Assembly (NCBI GenBank): GCA_964483805.1
Contig: CAZADH010000007.1
Location: forward strand, 1 to 64,000
Direction of reading: 5' to 3'
Length of the DNA stretch: 64,000 bases
Source of the DNA: CAZADH01 sp964483805
GTDB lineage: Bacteria > Muiribacteriota > Ozemobacteria > Ozemobacterales > Ozemobacteraceae
Shown: positions 1 to 8,860 of the stretch, piece by piece
Layout: each line of letters opens with the position of its first letter
Numbering within the stretch: the stretch's first letter is position 1
The notes under the pieces: model-generated
Seen by the model: the letters and a program-made list of their open reading frames with translations, nothing else
What the model was told of the DNA's origin: nothing
Databases searched by the model: none
Program-made: the position numbers and the translations under genes

Positions 1-2335
1 GGTCGCCGATGAGGTCGAGACGTGTCGTGAACAACCGCTTGCTGAGCGACTCGAGCGGCGCGCCGTCGGTGCTGTCCGGGTTTTCGCTGAAGAACTCGAG
101 GTTCTGGCAGTAGTCGAAGACGAAGAAGAATTTCTTGTCGAGGCCCGGGCCGAACACGTCGGGGCACAGGCGGGTGCCGCGGCCGATCATCTGCCAGAAC
201 TTGGTCTTCGAGCGCACCAGCTTGAAGAACACCAGGTTGAGAACCTCCGGAACGTCGATGCCGGTGTCGAGCATGTCGACCGAGATCGCGATGTGCGGCG
301 CCTTGGCAGGGTTCGAAAAGGCGTCGATCAGGCTCTGGGCATACTCGACCGAGTAATCGATCACGCGGGCGAACTCGCCCTTGAAGTGCGGGTAGTTGGC
401 GTTGAACCGATCGGCGATGAACTCGGCGTGAGCATGGTTCTTGGCGAAGATGATCGTCTTGCCCAGCCGGTCGCCGCCGGCCACCTTCTGGCCGCGGGTC
501 ATCAAGTGTTCGAGAACCTGGTCGACCGTGCTCTTGTTGAACAGCCACTTGTTGACCGCTTCGGCCTCGACCCGATCGGGTGGGGCGCCGTCGTCTGACC
601 AGTCGAGGTTTTCCCACTCTTCCTTTTCGTCGTCCGACAGGTCGTCGTAGTTGATGCCCTCGCGCTGGAACTTCAGCGGCACCGACACCGACTTTGGCGG
701 CACCAGGAAACCGTCCGCAACGGCTTCGTCCAGTGGATAGGCGTCGGTCGGTACGCCGTTTTCGAGTTCGAACAGGCTGTAGGTGTTGCGGTGTACTTCG
801 TCCTTCGGCGTCGCCGTCAGGCCCACCAGCAGCGAATCAAAGTAATCGAAAATTGCGCGATACTTCTGAAAGACCGACCGATGCGCTTCGTCGATGATGA
901 CCAGGTCGAAATGGCCGACGCCGAACCGGCGCTGCCCGTCGCGGGTGTCGTCGATCAGTCCCATCATCGTCGGATACGTCGAGACGAATACGCGGCCCTC
1001 GACGTCCTTCTCAGTGACGAGGTTCACCGGCGAGCTGTCGGGAAGATGCCGCTTGAAGGCATTGACGGCCTGCTTCACCAGCGCGACGCGGTCGGCCAGA
1101 AAGAGCACGCGTTTCACCCAATTGGCGCGCATCAACAGGTCGCACAACGCGATGACCGTTCGCGTCTTGCCGGCCCCCGTCGCCATGACCACCAGAGACT
1201 TGCGGTCGTGATCGCGTTCGAACGCTTCGGCAATACGACGTATGGCTCGTGTCTGGTAGAAGCGTTCGACGATCGCTTCGTTGACCGCGACGGTGCCCGT
1301 CGGTTTGCGTGTCGTACGGCGCTGGATCAGCAATTCGAGTTCGTTCTTCTTGTAGAACCCCTGCACGGACCGCGGTGGATACGACGCTTCGTCCCAGAAC
1401 CAGTGCTCGTATCCGTTCGAATAGAAGATCACCGGCCGTTGGCCGAACTGCGCTTCGAGACAATCGGCATACAGGTTCGCCTGCTGCTGCCCGGCGCGCG
1501 GGTCGCGCTTGGTGCGTTTCGCCTCGACGAGCGCGAGTGGCTTGCCGTCGTCGCCCCACAGTACATAATCGACAAAGCCCTGGCCCTTTTCGTTGGGCAT
1601 GCCCGTGACCTCGAACTCGCGATCGTGCGTGTGGTCGAGCGCCCAGCCGGCCTCTTTGAGCAGCAGGTCGATGTAGAAATCGCGGGTCTCGGCCTCCGAG
1701 TAATCGTGCGTGTCGGGTTGGGCGCTATTGGCCTTCCGGGCTTCGGCGACCTCGGCGCGCAGACGTTGCAGTTCTTCGGCCAGGTGATCTTTGTCGGCGA
1801 GAACCACGGCGAGTTTCTCGTCGCGTTCGCGCAGCTCGGCTTCGAGCTTCTCGAGCTGGTCGAGCGTCTGCGCCGGGGCGGGCGCCTGCTTCGGGGCCGG
1901 CTTCGGCAGCAGCGCCGCGTCGAACGCCAATCCATCGACCGGCTTCGGTCCACGGGCATAGGTGCGGGCGAGCCAGAACGCGACGTGAAACAGTTCCCGC
2001 GCGGCGGTGGCCGCATCCTCGAGCCGGATCGGCTTCTGGCTGTGAACCGCGAGATTGCCCAGATCTTTCAGCAGTCGCGCCTTGGCAAAGACCGCCGGGC
2101 CGACCAGATTGCGGAACGTCGGCTCGTGGATCAGCGCGCTGAGATGCTCCTGATACGGCAGTTTCAGTGACACCTCGTGGGTGTAGAGCCACGAGACGGC
2201 CTGTTCGAGCGCGCGCCGGGCATAGAAGCAGGCGGTGCGCGGATCACGCATCGCGAAGAACTCGAGCTTGCGCGCGGTCTCGAAGATCGCCGGCCAGTCG
2301 GCGGCGAGGAACTGGAACTGGGAGTCAGCGGGCAT
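1..2335 (-). CDS. hsdR: Type I restriction enzyme R subunit HsdR (3' end off the window)
   Basis: Motor and nuclease subunit of a type I restriction-modification complex. The frame is open without a stop from the ATG at 2335 to base 1, about 778 codons, so only the C-terminus is missing. In order: an N-terminal DUF4145-like helical region, a coiled stretch (about residues 170-215), the nuclease core with VDYVLWGDDGKPLALVEAK (about 265-285, the E-x-K of the PD-ExK fold), Walker A MATGAGKTRT (about 386-395), IIDEAHRS (about 477), GLTATPK, and motif VI IGRGTRL (about 717). It is the last gene of the hsdM-hsdS-AlbA_2-hsdR series and is separated from the AlbA_2 gene by 550 bp of repeats, so it may have its own promoter. 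Family assignment is secure; DNA specificity cannot be read. Confidence 0.95.
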   Translation of the reverse strand, partial: MPADSQFQFLAADWPAIFETARKLEFFAMRDPRTACFYARRALEQAVSWLYTHEVSLKLPYQEHLSALIHEPTFRNLVGPAVFAKARLLKDLGNLAVHSQKPIRLEDAATAARELFHVAFWLARTYARGPKPVDGLAFDAALLPKPAPKQAPAPAQTLDQLEKLEAELRERDEKLAVVLADKDHLAEELQRLRAEVAEARKANSAQPDTHDYSEAETRDFYIDLLLKEAGWALDHTHDREFEVTGMPNEKGQGFVDYVLWGDDGKPLALVEAKRTKRDPRAGQQQANLYADCLEAQFGQRPVIFYSNGYEHWFWDEASYPPRSVQGFYKKNELELLIQRRTTRKPTGTVAVNEAIVERFYQTRAIRRIAEAFERDHDRKSLVVMATGAGKTRTVIALCDLLMRANWVKRVLFLADRVALVKQAVNAFKRHLPDSSPVNLVTEKDVEGRVFVSTYPTMMGLIDDTRDGQRRFGVGHFDLVIIDEAHRSVFQKYRAIFDYFDSLLVGLTATPKDEVHRNTYSLFELENGVPTDAYPLDEAVADGFLVPPKSVSVPLKFQREGINYDDLSDDEKEEWENLDWSDDGAPPDRVEAEAVNKWLFNKSTVDQVLEHLMTRGQKVAGGDRLGKTIIFAKNHAHAEFIADRFNANYPHFKGEFARVIDYSVEYAQSLIDAFSNPAKAPHIAISVDMLDTGIDVPEVLNLVFFKLVRSKTKFWQMIGRGTRLCPDVFGPGLDKKFFFVFDYCQNLEFFSENPDSTDGAPLESLSKRLFTTRLDLIGD
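1232..1244. repeat. Dispersed palindrome AATACGACGTATG
   Basis: Strict ATACN3GTAT site, inside hsdR. Confidence 0.8.
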
Positions 2336-2341
2336 GGGAGA

Positions 2342-2400
2342 GGGGAAAGTGAAAAGGCGAAAGTGGAAAGTGGAAAGGCGAAAGGGGAAAGTGGGAAGGG
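2342..2400. repeat. GA-rich heptamer repeat tract, copy A
   Basis: Tandem, imperfect 7-bp units of the form GAAAGTG, GAAAGGC, GAAAGGG lie just upstream of the hsdR start. Related tracts occur at 4398-4462 (same orientation) and, reverse-complemented, at 5817-5860 inside hsdM. All three are confined to this restriction locus in the window. Confidence 0.8.
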
Positions 2401-2503
2401 GCGAGGGCAGCGGGCATCGGTCGGGGGCGCGTCAGCGGCGCAGGGATGCGCCGGGTGATTGGGCGGGCTTGGAACTCAGTTATCATAATGATGATGGATT
2501 TCT

Positions 2504-2876
2504 ATCAAATGACCATCAAATAAGACTGGAATCCAAGGAAGTAGCTGCAGGAGCGGATTTGCGTGGATTCAGCCGGCGTCGCGGGGGCCAATTTTGCCTC
2601 TCCAATCAAATGACCAGCAAATAAGAATTGGGTCGATTGAGGTAAGAATACCTCGCGTGGGGTGCGTTGTCCGGAATTAGACGCAAAATAGACGTGAATT
2701 AGACGCGAATTGGACGTATTTGAACGCAAACCTTCGGACCGCGGATCGTTCCATCAAATGACCATCAAATAAGACCCGTGACCAGAGAAACAGCTCCTGG
2801 AGCCGATTTCGTGGAGGCTGCCCGGGGGGTGAAGACCCCATTTTCGCCCCTCCAATCAAATGACCATCAAATAAGA
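2504..2876. repeat. Four copies of a 22-bp repeat in the AlbA_2-hsdR spacer
   Basis: The 550-bp spacer between the AlbA_2 gene and hsdR has no convincing gene. It contains the 22-mer ATCAAATGACCATCAAATAAGA at 2504-2525, 2605-2626 (one mismatch), 2753-2774 and 2855-2876. Each 22-mer is itself two 11-bp halves beginning ATCAAAT. Start-to-start distances are 101, 148 and 102 bp, and the DNA between copies 1-2 and 3-4 is similar (both hold a CTGCAGGAGC/CTCCTGGAGC core and end in CTCCA), so the array is a diverged duplication of a unit of about 125 bp. Between the two units (about 2674-2717) lies a smaller AATTAGACG / AATTGGACG tandem. Function unknown. Confidence 0.85.
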
Positions 2877-2884
2877 AGCTGACT

Positions 2885-4354
2885 TCACAGTGCCCACCAC
2901 GGGATGTATTTCATGTATTTCCGGCCAGAGCCGACATCGTAGGCCCGGATGAGTTCCGCGGCGATGGCTTCCTTGATCAGTCGCGAGGCGGTGGCGCTGT
3001 TCTGGGCAATGATGCCGAAGCGCTCGCGCAATGACGAGTTGGTCATGAAATCGCGGTTCACGTAGCGAAGGCAGGCGTGCAAATAACACGCCCAGATGCG
3101 ATCCGACTTGTCCATGCGTGACAGTGGTCGATGTGAGAACAAAGTGGCGCGCGTCTGTTCCTCGATGACCTCGAACGTCGGCGCCGGCAACTGAAACACC
3201 TCGGTCTGGAAAACGACCTTGTCGATGCCGCTGCCCCGTTCCTCACAAACGCCGATCCGGCGCATGAATGAGGCCAGCGCTTCGTTGCGGGACCGCGGCG
3301 GCGAGTCGAGAAATCGATCGGTTTTGACCAGCGGGATGCCGGGGTTCGTGACTTCCATGCGGTCGGCGAAGACCTCGATCATCGGCCCGCAGCCGGCGAT
3401 GGGAAAATCCTGGTGGATGATGGCGTTGGCGACCAGTTCGCGCACGGCCAGTGTCGGATACATCGGCACGGTCTTGCGCAGCGCCTTGCCCATGACCTCG
3501 TTCGATGGCAGCGACGAGGTAATGAACGTGATCAGGTCGACGAAGCCATTGGCGTAGCCCTTGATTGCTTCGTGCTCGCGAATCGTCGTGACCCTGGTCG
3601 TGCCCTCGTAAAACACGACGCGCACCGCTTTGCGTTTCAGTTGCCGAAAATCGGCGAGCTTCCGGGCAAACAGAATGGCGCCGAGATTGGTAACCTTCCA
3701 GTGGCCGCGGTCGGTGGGCACGATCATGTCATCGGCGGCAAGGGCTTCCAGGATGACCTCGCGTGTCTCGGGCAACGGGCGTTGCAGCATCTCGAAGTAG
3801 GCGGGGTAGTCGAGCAGCGACAGAACCTCGTCGGTGCGCATCTCGTCGGCGGCAGCGAGGCGTTCGAATGGCGTGTGCTCGAACACGCGCCACAGCGCGC
3901 GTTCCTTCTCGGGGAGATCCGTGAGCTTCTTCATGTAACTGCCCACGCGGATGAACTCCTGTTTGCGGAACTGCACCGGCTGGCGGGTCGCCCGGCCGAC
4001 CTCGAGAACCACCAGATGTTTCTCGTCACACGCGAACTCGAAAAACCTAAACTGGACCCGCGGTGTCACCATGTGCAGAAGCCAGTTCTCCAGTTCCTCG
4101 TTGCCGACCTTGGCGTGACGCGGCGAGAACTTTGTCCCGACGATACGATGCGTTGCGTCCTCGATGCCCCAGACCAGGTAACCGAGCTCCTTGCCCGCCA
4201 AAGCTGCCGAGTTGGCGAGGGCCGACAGATACTCGCCGATGTGCTCCGGGCTTTCGTCGTTGACCTTGAACTCGACCCACTCGGTCTCTTTGGGCAGCTT
4301 GCGCAGCTCCTGAATCAACTCGATCAGGTGCTGTGGCGTGCGATTCGGGGTCAT
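2885..4354 (-). CDS. AlbA_2 (Schlafen-type) / HATPase ATP-binding protein inside the hsd locus
   Basis: A 489-residue protein of the 'ATP-binding protein / putative transcriptional regulator' family. The N-terminus has the AlbA_2 signature (WVEFKVND, followed by LSALANSAAL and YLVWGIED). The C-terminal half has the degenerate GHKL part (RELVANAIIHQDFP, EVTNPGIP, EERGSGIDKV) and then a winged-helix-like tail. It starts at the ATG at 4354. It sits between hsdS and hsdR on the same strand. AlbA_2 proteins are often found in defence islands, so an accessory or regulatory role in the R-M system is plausible but inferred. A second family member lies at 14956-16317. Confidence 0.85.
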   Translation of the reverse strand: MTPNRTPQHLIELIQELRKLPKETEWVEFKVNDESPEHIGEYLSALANSAALAGKELGYLVWGIEDATHRIVGTKFSPRHAKVGNEELENWLLHMVTPRVQFRFFEFACDEKHLVVLEVGRATRQPVQFRKQEFIRVGSYMKKLTDLPEKERALWRVFEHTPFERLAAADEMRTDEVLSLLDYPAYFEMLQRPLPETREVILEALAADDMIVPTDRGHWKVTNLGAILFARKLADFRQLKRKAVRVVFYEGTTRVTTIREHEAIKGYANGFVDLITFITSSLPSNEVMGKALRKTVPMYPTLAVRELVANAIIHQDFPIAGCGPMIEVFADRMEVTNPGIPLVKTDRFLDSPPRSRNEALASFMRRIGVCEERGSGIDKVVFQTEVFQLPAPTFEVIEEQTRATLFSHRPLSRMDKSDRIWACYLHACLRYVNRDFMTNSSLRERFGIIAQNSATASRLIKEAIAAELIRAYDVGSGRKYMKYIPWWAL

Positions 4355-4397
4355 TGGCGGGCCTCGGTGGTCATGAGTGGCAATATCTCACAGGTCG

Positions 4398-4462
4398 GGG
4401 AGAAAGTGGAAAGTGAAAAGTCGAAAGGCGAAAGTGAGAAATCGAAAGGCGAAAGTGGGAAG
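4398..4462. repeat. GA-rich heptamer repeat tract, copy B
   Basis: Units such as GAAAGTG, GAAAAGTC, GAAAGGC fill most of the spacer between hsdS and the AlbA_2 gene. Same family and orientation as the tract at 2342-2400; the reverse complement occurs in hsdM. Confidence 0.8.
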
Positions 4463-4484
4463 TAGCTGCTATATGCATAATGTA

Positions 4485-5601
4485 TTACAACTCGCCGCGA
4501 AACGCCCGATGCTGCAACGACGCGAACAATGCGTCGAGTTCGGCCAGCGAGGCGCGGTGCGTGGATTTCAGTTTCTCGACGGCGGCGACGCGGCGGGAGA
4601 AGGTGCGTTGGAGCTCCCCCGGGGGAATCCGGATCTCGATCTGTGCAAGCTGCTTTGAGCTGATCCCGCGTGCTGCACTTNNNNNNNNNNCTTCCAGTCG
4701 AACGGCGAAGAACCTCACTTTGGAATCTCTGAGACAGCACTATTTGCAGCAGATAATCAGGATACAGATTTGCGTTCGGTTGGAGTGCTATGAGTCTTTG
4801 CGCAAGTGCGACCTTATCAAATTGTGGCAGTTTTGCGGCGCTCCCCAAGGTGTGCCCCTCTGTGGTAAACAGAACATCCCCGACTTCAGGAATGCCTCGC
4901 GTCATCCAAGCGTCATAATCCGCGGCAGGAATAAACTCTCGTGGTTCATCCTCAAACCATCCGCGTTTGATGTTCCTTGCTGTGACCAAACGCACGCCCT
5001 GGGGCTGCTTGTTGGGTGAGATTCCACGATAGTCGACGAATCTTGCCGACTCTCCAAGACGCGCCAGTGGATACGCATTGAGGTCATCAAACACGTCGCA
5101 GAAAATGGCCTGCGTGAGCGTGTCGAGTTTGGCCAGGGCGGCGCGGCGCTTGGCCCGCAACGCGTCGGCGCGGTCGAGGATGTCAGCGATGCGTTTCTGG
5201 TCGGCCGGCGGTGGTAGTAGAATTCGCCGGCGGTAGGCATCCTCTCTATTCAGCCCAGGGACGGCTGCCGCTCTATTCATTTGCGTTAAGTTGAGACCTG
5301 AAAGTCGGTATGCAAGCCATCGCAAATCCGCATTTGTGGCAGTCGCATCAATGTAGTAGGTCGTGTCGATCGGCCAGCAAGACCTCGATGAAAAGTTGAC
5401 CTCGCCTAGAGAACCTTTTCGTCCAACTATGATGGTGGGTCCACACGAAACGGCTTCATTGTGAAATCCTACAGGGCCGTTGGATCCAAAAACAGGAACC
5501 GATCCCGCAATACGGCATGCCTCGGGAAGGCTCTTCCCATACTTGAACTCGCAGACATCGCGAAGCTCGACCAAGACCCAGTGTGATGGCTCAGTCGACA
5601 T
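4485..5601 (-). CDS. hsdS: Type I restriction enzyme specificity subunit HsdS
   Basis: DNA-recognition subunit with two target-recognition domains, each followed by a conserved helix (DQKRIADILDRADALRAKRR after TRD1; the matching C-terminal helix reads VAAVEKLKSTHRASLAELDA). The ATG at 5601 overlaps the hsdM stop (TGATG). The scaffold gap at 4681-4690 appears to break the frame, but the 3 bases CTT on both sides of the Ns are identical. Removing the Ns and one CTT rejoins the frame as STGSAARGISSKQL, a typical HsdS junction, giving about 367 residues ending at 4485. Read that way the gene is intact; the longer frame running on to 4351 is an artefact of the gap. Confidence 0.9.
4681..4690. other. 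Assembly gap (10 N) in hsdS, probably of zero length
   Basis: Ten Ns flanked by CTT on both sides. Collapsing one CTT restores the hsdS reading frame and a family-typical sequence, so no bases are likely to be missing. Confidence 0.75.
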
Positions 5602-7163
5602 CACAACATTGCCTCGAGTTCCTTTAGCCCCCGCTCGATGTCAGTCTCCAGGCGGGCGAGGCTTGCCAAGATCTCCCCCGGCGCCCGATGTGTCACCTCT
5701 TCATGCACGACCTCTTTGTATCTGTTCAACGACAAGTCGTACCCCTGTGCCGCAACATCTTCCTTCGGCACACAAAAACACTGCGCCGTCCGGCTCGCAA
5801 ACCCCTCCGGAATCTCAACTTTCGCCTTTCCACTTTCGACTTTCCACTTTTCCCACTTCTTCAACACATCCGGCAGATTATTCTTCCCATGCTCGCTCTC
5901 ATTCAGCGCCACCGCCGGCACCGCGCCAAACTTCTCATCAGCCACCAGCTGCGTTCGCTTGTCATCGAGCGATCGTCCATCTGCATCGACATCATAGAAC
6001 CAGACAAAATCGGTCCCACCTGAGTTTGTCTTCGTGAACAACAAGATCGCCGTCGACACGCCCGCGTACGGCTTAAAAACGCCGCCCGGCAGCGACACCA
6101 CGCCGTCGAGTTTGTGATCCTCGACGAGCATGCGCCGCAGTTCTTTGTGCGCCTTCGACGAGCCGAACAAGACCCCGTCGGGAACGATGACCGCCGCTCG
6201 CCCGCCTGGTTTGAGCAGCCGAATGAACAACGCCAGGAACAACAATTCTGTCTTCTTTGTCTTTACAATCTGTTGCAGGTCCTTGGCGCAGTTCTCATAA
6301 TCGAGCGAGCCCGCAAACGGAGGATTGGCGAGCACCAGCGTGTACTTCTCTTCCTCGCCGGAGTGGTCTTGTGACAACGAGTCGCGATACCGGATATCGG
6401 GGTTCTCGACGCCATGCAGCAGCATGTTCATGCTGCCGATGCGCAACATCGTGTTGTCGAAGTCGAACCCGTGAAATAACTTGTGGTGAAAGTGCTCGCG
6501 CAACTTCGCGTCGCGCAGGGCCTCGGGGTGCCGCGCGCGCAGGTGCTCGCCAGCCGCGACGAGAAAACCGCCCGTGCCGCAGGCCGGGTCGCAGATCACA
6601 TCGGTCGGCTGCGGTGCGGTCATCTCGACCATCAATTGAATGATGTGTCGCGGCGTGCGGAACTGCCCGTTCTGCCCGGCTGTGGCGATCTTGCCGAGCA
6701 TGTATTCGTACAGGTCGCCCTTGGTGTCGCGGTCGTCCATCGGCACGTGGTCGATCATGTCGACCACCTTGGCAAGCAGCGCCGGCGTCGGAATCGTGAA
6801 CCGCGCATCGGCCATATGATGTGCATACGTCGAACCGTCGCCGCCCAGCGTGCGCAAGAACGGGAACACATGATCGGCCAGCACGGTGAACATCTCGGCC
6901 GGTGCGGTGTTCTTGAAGCGCGACCAGCGCAGATCTTCATGCGGGCGGCCCTTGGCGTCATTCCCGGCCGGGAAGACCCGGCGCTCGATCGGCTTCTTGA
7001 GGCGGGTCGCCTTCAGTTCTTCGAGCGTGTGCAGGTCGTCGAGCCGCTTGACGAACAGCAGATACGTGATCTGCTCCATGACCTCGAGCGGGTTCGAAAT
7101 GCCGCCCGACCAGAATGCGTCCCAAATGCGGTCGACCTGACCCTTGATCTCGCCTGTGATCAT
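5601..7163 (-). CDS. hsdM: Type I restriction enzyme modification methylase HsdM
   Basis: A 520-residue N6-adenine methylase. Visible features are the HsdM N-terminal bundle (MEQITYLLFVKRLDDLH), SAM motif I DPACGTGGFLV (about residue 190) and catalytic motif IV NPPF (about 280), then GGRAAVIVPDGVLFG and GYDLSLNRYKE near the C-terminus. A GGGAG ribosome site precedes the ATG. Near residue 440 a stretch reading KWKVESGKAKVE is encoded by the GA-rich heptamer repeat also found in the intergenic spacers, apparently inserted in frame in a variable loop. It is first in the operon and translationally coupled to hsdS. Confidence 0.96.
   Translation of the reverse strand: MITGEIKGQVDRIWDAFWSGGISNPLEVMEQITYLLFVKRLDDLHTLEELKATRLKKPIERRVFPAGNDAKGRPHEDLRWSRFKNTAPAEMFTVLADHVFPFLRTLGGDGSTYAHHMADARFTIPTPALLAKVVDMIDHVPMDDRDTKGDLYEYMLGKIATAGQNGQFRTPRHIIQLMVEMTAPQPTDVICDPACGTGGFLVAAGEHLRARHPEALRDAKLREHFHHKLFHGFDFDNTMLRIGSMNMLLHGVENPDIRYRDSLSQDHSGEEEKYTLVLANPPFAGSLDYENCAKDLQQIVKTKKTELLFLALFIRLLKPGGRAAVIVPDGVLFGSSKAHKELRRMLVEDHKLDGVVSLPGGVFKPYAGVSTAILLFTKTNSGGTDFVWFYDVDADGRSLDDKRTQLVADEKFGAVPAVALNESEHGKNNLPDVLKKWEKWKVESGKAKVEIPEGFASRTAQCFCVPKEDVAAQGYDLSLNRYKEVVHEEVTHRAPGEILASLARLETDIERGLKELEAML
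5817..5860. repeat. GA-rich heptamer repeat inside hsdM, copy C
   Basis: Reverse complement of the tracts at 2342-2400 and 4398-4462, lying within the hsdM reading frame where it encodes KWEKWKVESGKAKVE. The length keeps the frame. Confidence 0.8.
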
Positions 7164-7448
7164 GGCTGGGGGACTCCCACCAACTCGGCCGGAACCGTCA
7201 GGACGAGGTCACCGGNNNNNNNNNNTTCTTGCCCTGGTCATGGTAGCACATCGGGCGGGGTTGTTCGATCCCCCGCAGTCGCCCGCGGTCACCGGGATCG
7301 AAGCCGCGTCGCCGCTCGCCACGGCAACGGACCCGGCGGCGGAATTTACATACGTTTTACATATCCTTCGCCAACGACGGTAGCGCACCTCCTATGCTCG
7401 AGACAGGAACAGGAAATGTTCCGAAACTCGCAAACGGAGGTGTCGATC
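7164..7448. other. Divergent spacer between hsdM and the VWA gene, with assembly gap
   Basis: A 285-bp intergenic region containing 10 Ns at 7217-7226 of unknown true length. It must hold the promoters of both the hsd operon (left) and the VWA-kinase-regulator operon (right), but no clear -35/-10 pair is visible. The only distinct signal is the GGAGGTG ribosome site at 7435-7441 for the VWA gene. Confidence 0.6.
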
Positions 7449-8858
7449 ATGTTTCGTCGAACCAGTCTTATTGTCATGCTGACGTCGCTCCTGTTCGTCG
7501 GGTTGTCCGGGTGGATGAAGCCCGCCCTGCTGAGTGCCGATCCGAGTGTCTCCGCCGCGCCAGGACTCGGCAACTGGGAAGCACGTGCCGACCCGTTCTC
7601 GGTGACGGCGACACTCGGAAAGTCCCTCATCGAACCGGGCAAGGCGCAGACCAATTTTCTCAAGGTCGGGGTGACGGGGGCGGCCGTGACCAGTGCCCGC
7701 CCGCGCCCGCCGCTGAATGTCGCGATCGTTCTCGATTGTTCTGGCTCGATGTTTGGCCGAAAGCTGGAAGCGGCCAAAGAAGCTGCCCTATACGCGATCT
7801 CGAAACTGGGGCCGACCGACTCATTTTCGCTCACGGTCTTCGCGGGGGCGGCCAAGGTCGTTATCCCGTCGAGTCATCCTGATGTATTTACAGAAGGAAC
7901 CTCCAGGACGATTCGCGATGTCTGCGCGGGCGGCGGCACCAACCTTTATGACGCTCTGTTGCTCGGGGCCTCCGAGGTCAGAAAGACCTGGCGCCCCGAC
8001 AGCGTCAACCGGATCATACTCGTGTCCGACGGCGTGCCGACCGTCGGGGTTTGCGGGCCCGGCGAAATTGTCGCACTGGGTCAGTCGGTGGCGCAGTCGG
8101 GAGTCTCGATCACCACGCTCGGCATCGGCGACGATTTCAATCAGGACCTCCTGAAGCGCCTGGCGCTCGTTAGCGAGGGCAACCATGCTTTCGTGAAGAA
8201 CGCCGATGAATTGCTACCCGTGTTCACGCGTGAATACGGCAACCTGCTGCAGGTGGCGGCGACAAGAATCAACATCACTGTGACCTGTCGCGGTATGCGC
8301 CTCGTCCGCTCGTTGGGGCGGCCTGGAATCATTGACGGGCAGACGATCACCACGACGCTCGATCAGGTCTATGGAAACCAGGAGAAGTATCTCCTCGTCG
8401 AGGTCGAGGTCCCCTCGTCGGCGTCGCCGTTGGATCCGCCCGTGGCCGACATCGCTGTCTGCGGGTTCGATCCGATCGTGAGGACGGCGGTGCAACTCAC
8501 GGGCCGAGTCGCGATGGGATTTTCAACGGACCCCGCCGACGTCAAGCGGGCTTGGGATGAAGGCCCCGGCGGCACGACCGGCAGCGGCCGGGGCGACATC
8601 GAGTCGCGAAAGCCCGTCGACCAAATCAAACAGGGAGACGTTCCCGCGGCTTGTAGTACAATGAAGCCAGACTTGAAGACGGTAATGGGCAGCAAAGCGA
8701 CGTACTCGAATTTGAAAACGGCGCTCACGGAATACGTAGCCGACTGCACCAGATTTCCGGACCAGTCGGGGTTGCCCATGACTCCGGCCCAGCGCGAGGA
8801 ACTGCTCAAGAAGATGTCCGAGAACCTTCACCACGGCGCATCGCAACAGGGTTGGTAA
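7449..8858 (+). CDS. Secreted von Willebrand factor A domain protein
   Basis: A 469-residue protein with an N-terminal signal peptide (hydrophobic run about residues 7-20) and a VWA domain (about 88-270). The metal-ion-dependent adhesion site is complete: DCSGS with Asp96, GGGTNLYDALL for the threonine, and VSDGVPT for the second aspartate. The C-terminal 200 residues look beta-rich and are unassigned. I chose the ATG at 7449 because it has a GGAGGTG ribosome site 7 bases upstream and the signal peptide follows at once; the frame stays open further upstream only across the Ns. It ends 2 bases before a histidine kinase, so the three genes probably form one unit in which the VWA protein senses or binds a ligand outside the membrane. 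Confidence 0.9.
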   Translation: MFRRTSLIVMLTSLLFVGLSGWMKPALLSADPSVSAAPGLGNWEARADPFSVTATLGKSLIEPGKAQTNFLKVGVTGAAVTSARPRPPLNVAIVLDCSGSMFGRKLEAAKEAALYAISKLGPTDSFSLTVFAGAAKVVIPSSHPDVFTEGTSRTIRDVCAGGGTNLYDALLLGASEVRKTWRPDSVNRIILVSDGVPTVGVCGPGEIVALGQSVAQSGVSITTLGIGDDFNQDLLKRLALVSEGNHAFVKNADELLPVFTREYGNLLQVAATRINITVTCRGMRLVRSLGRPGIIDGQTITTTLDQVYGNQEKYLLVEVEVPSSASPLDPPVADIAVCGFDPIVRTAVQLTGRVAMGFSTDPADVKRAWDEGPGGTTGSGRGDIESRKPVDQIKQGDVPAACSTMKPDLKTVMGSKATYSNLKTALTEYVADCTRFPDQSGLPMTPAQREELLKKMSENLHHGASQQGW

Positions 8859-8860
8859 CC

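Noticed and set aside
2504..2876. Possible CRISPR array from four 22-bp repeats
   Set aside because: Only four repeats at uneven spacing of 101, 148 and 102 bp, the intervening sequences resemble each other, and no cas gene is present.
4470..4500. Sequence TGCATAATGTATTACAA resembling half of a dif/Xer recombination site
   Set aside because: Only the left arm and centre look like dif; the other arm is unrelated. It matches one half of the dispersed palindrome instead.
6483..7448. N-terminal extension of the VWA gene back through the N gap
   Set aside because: It reads antisense to hsdM and across Ns; the ribosome site and signal peptide place the start at 7449.
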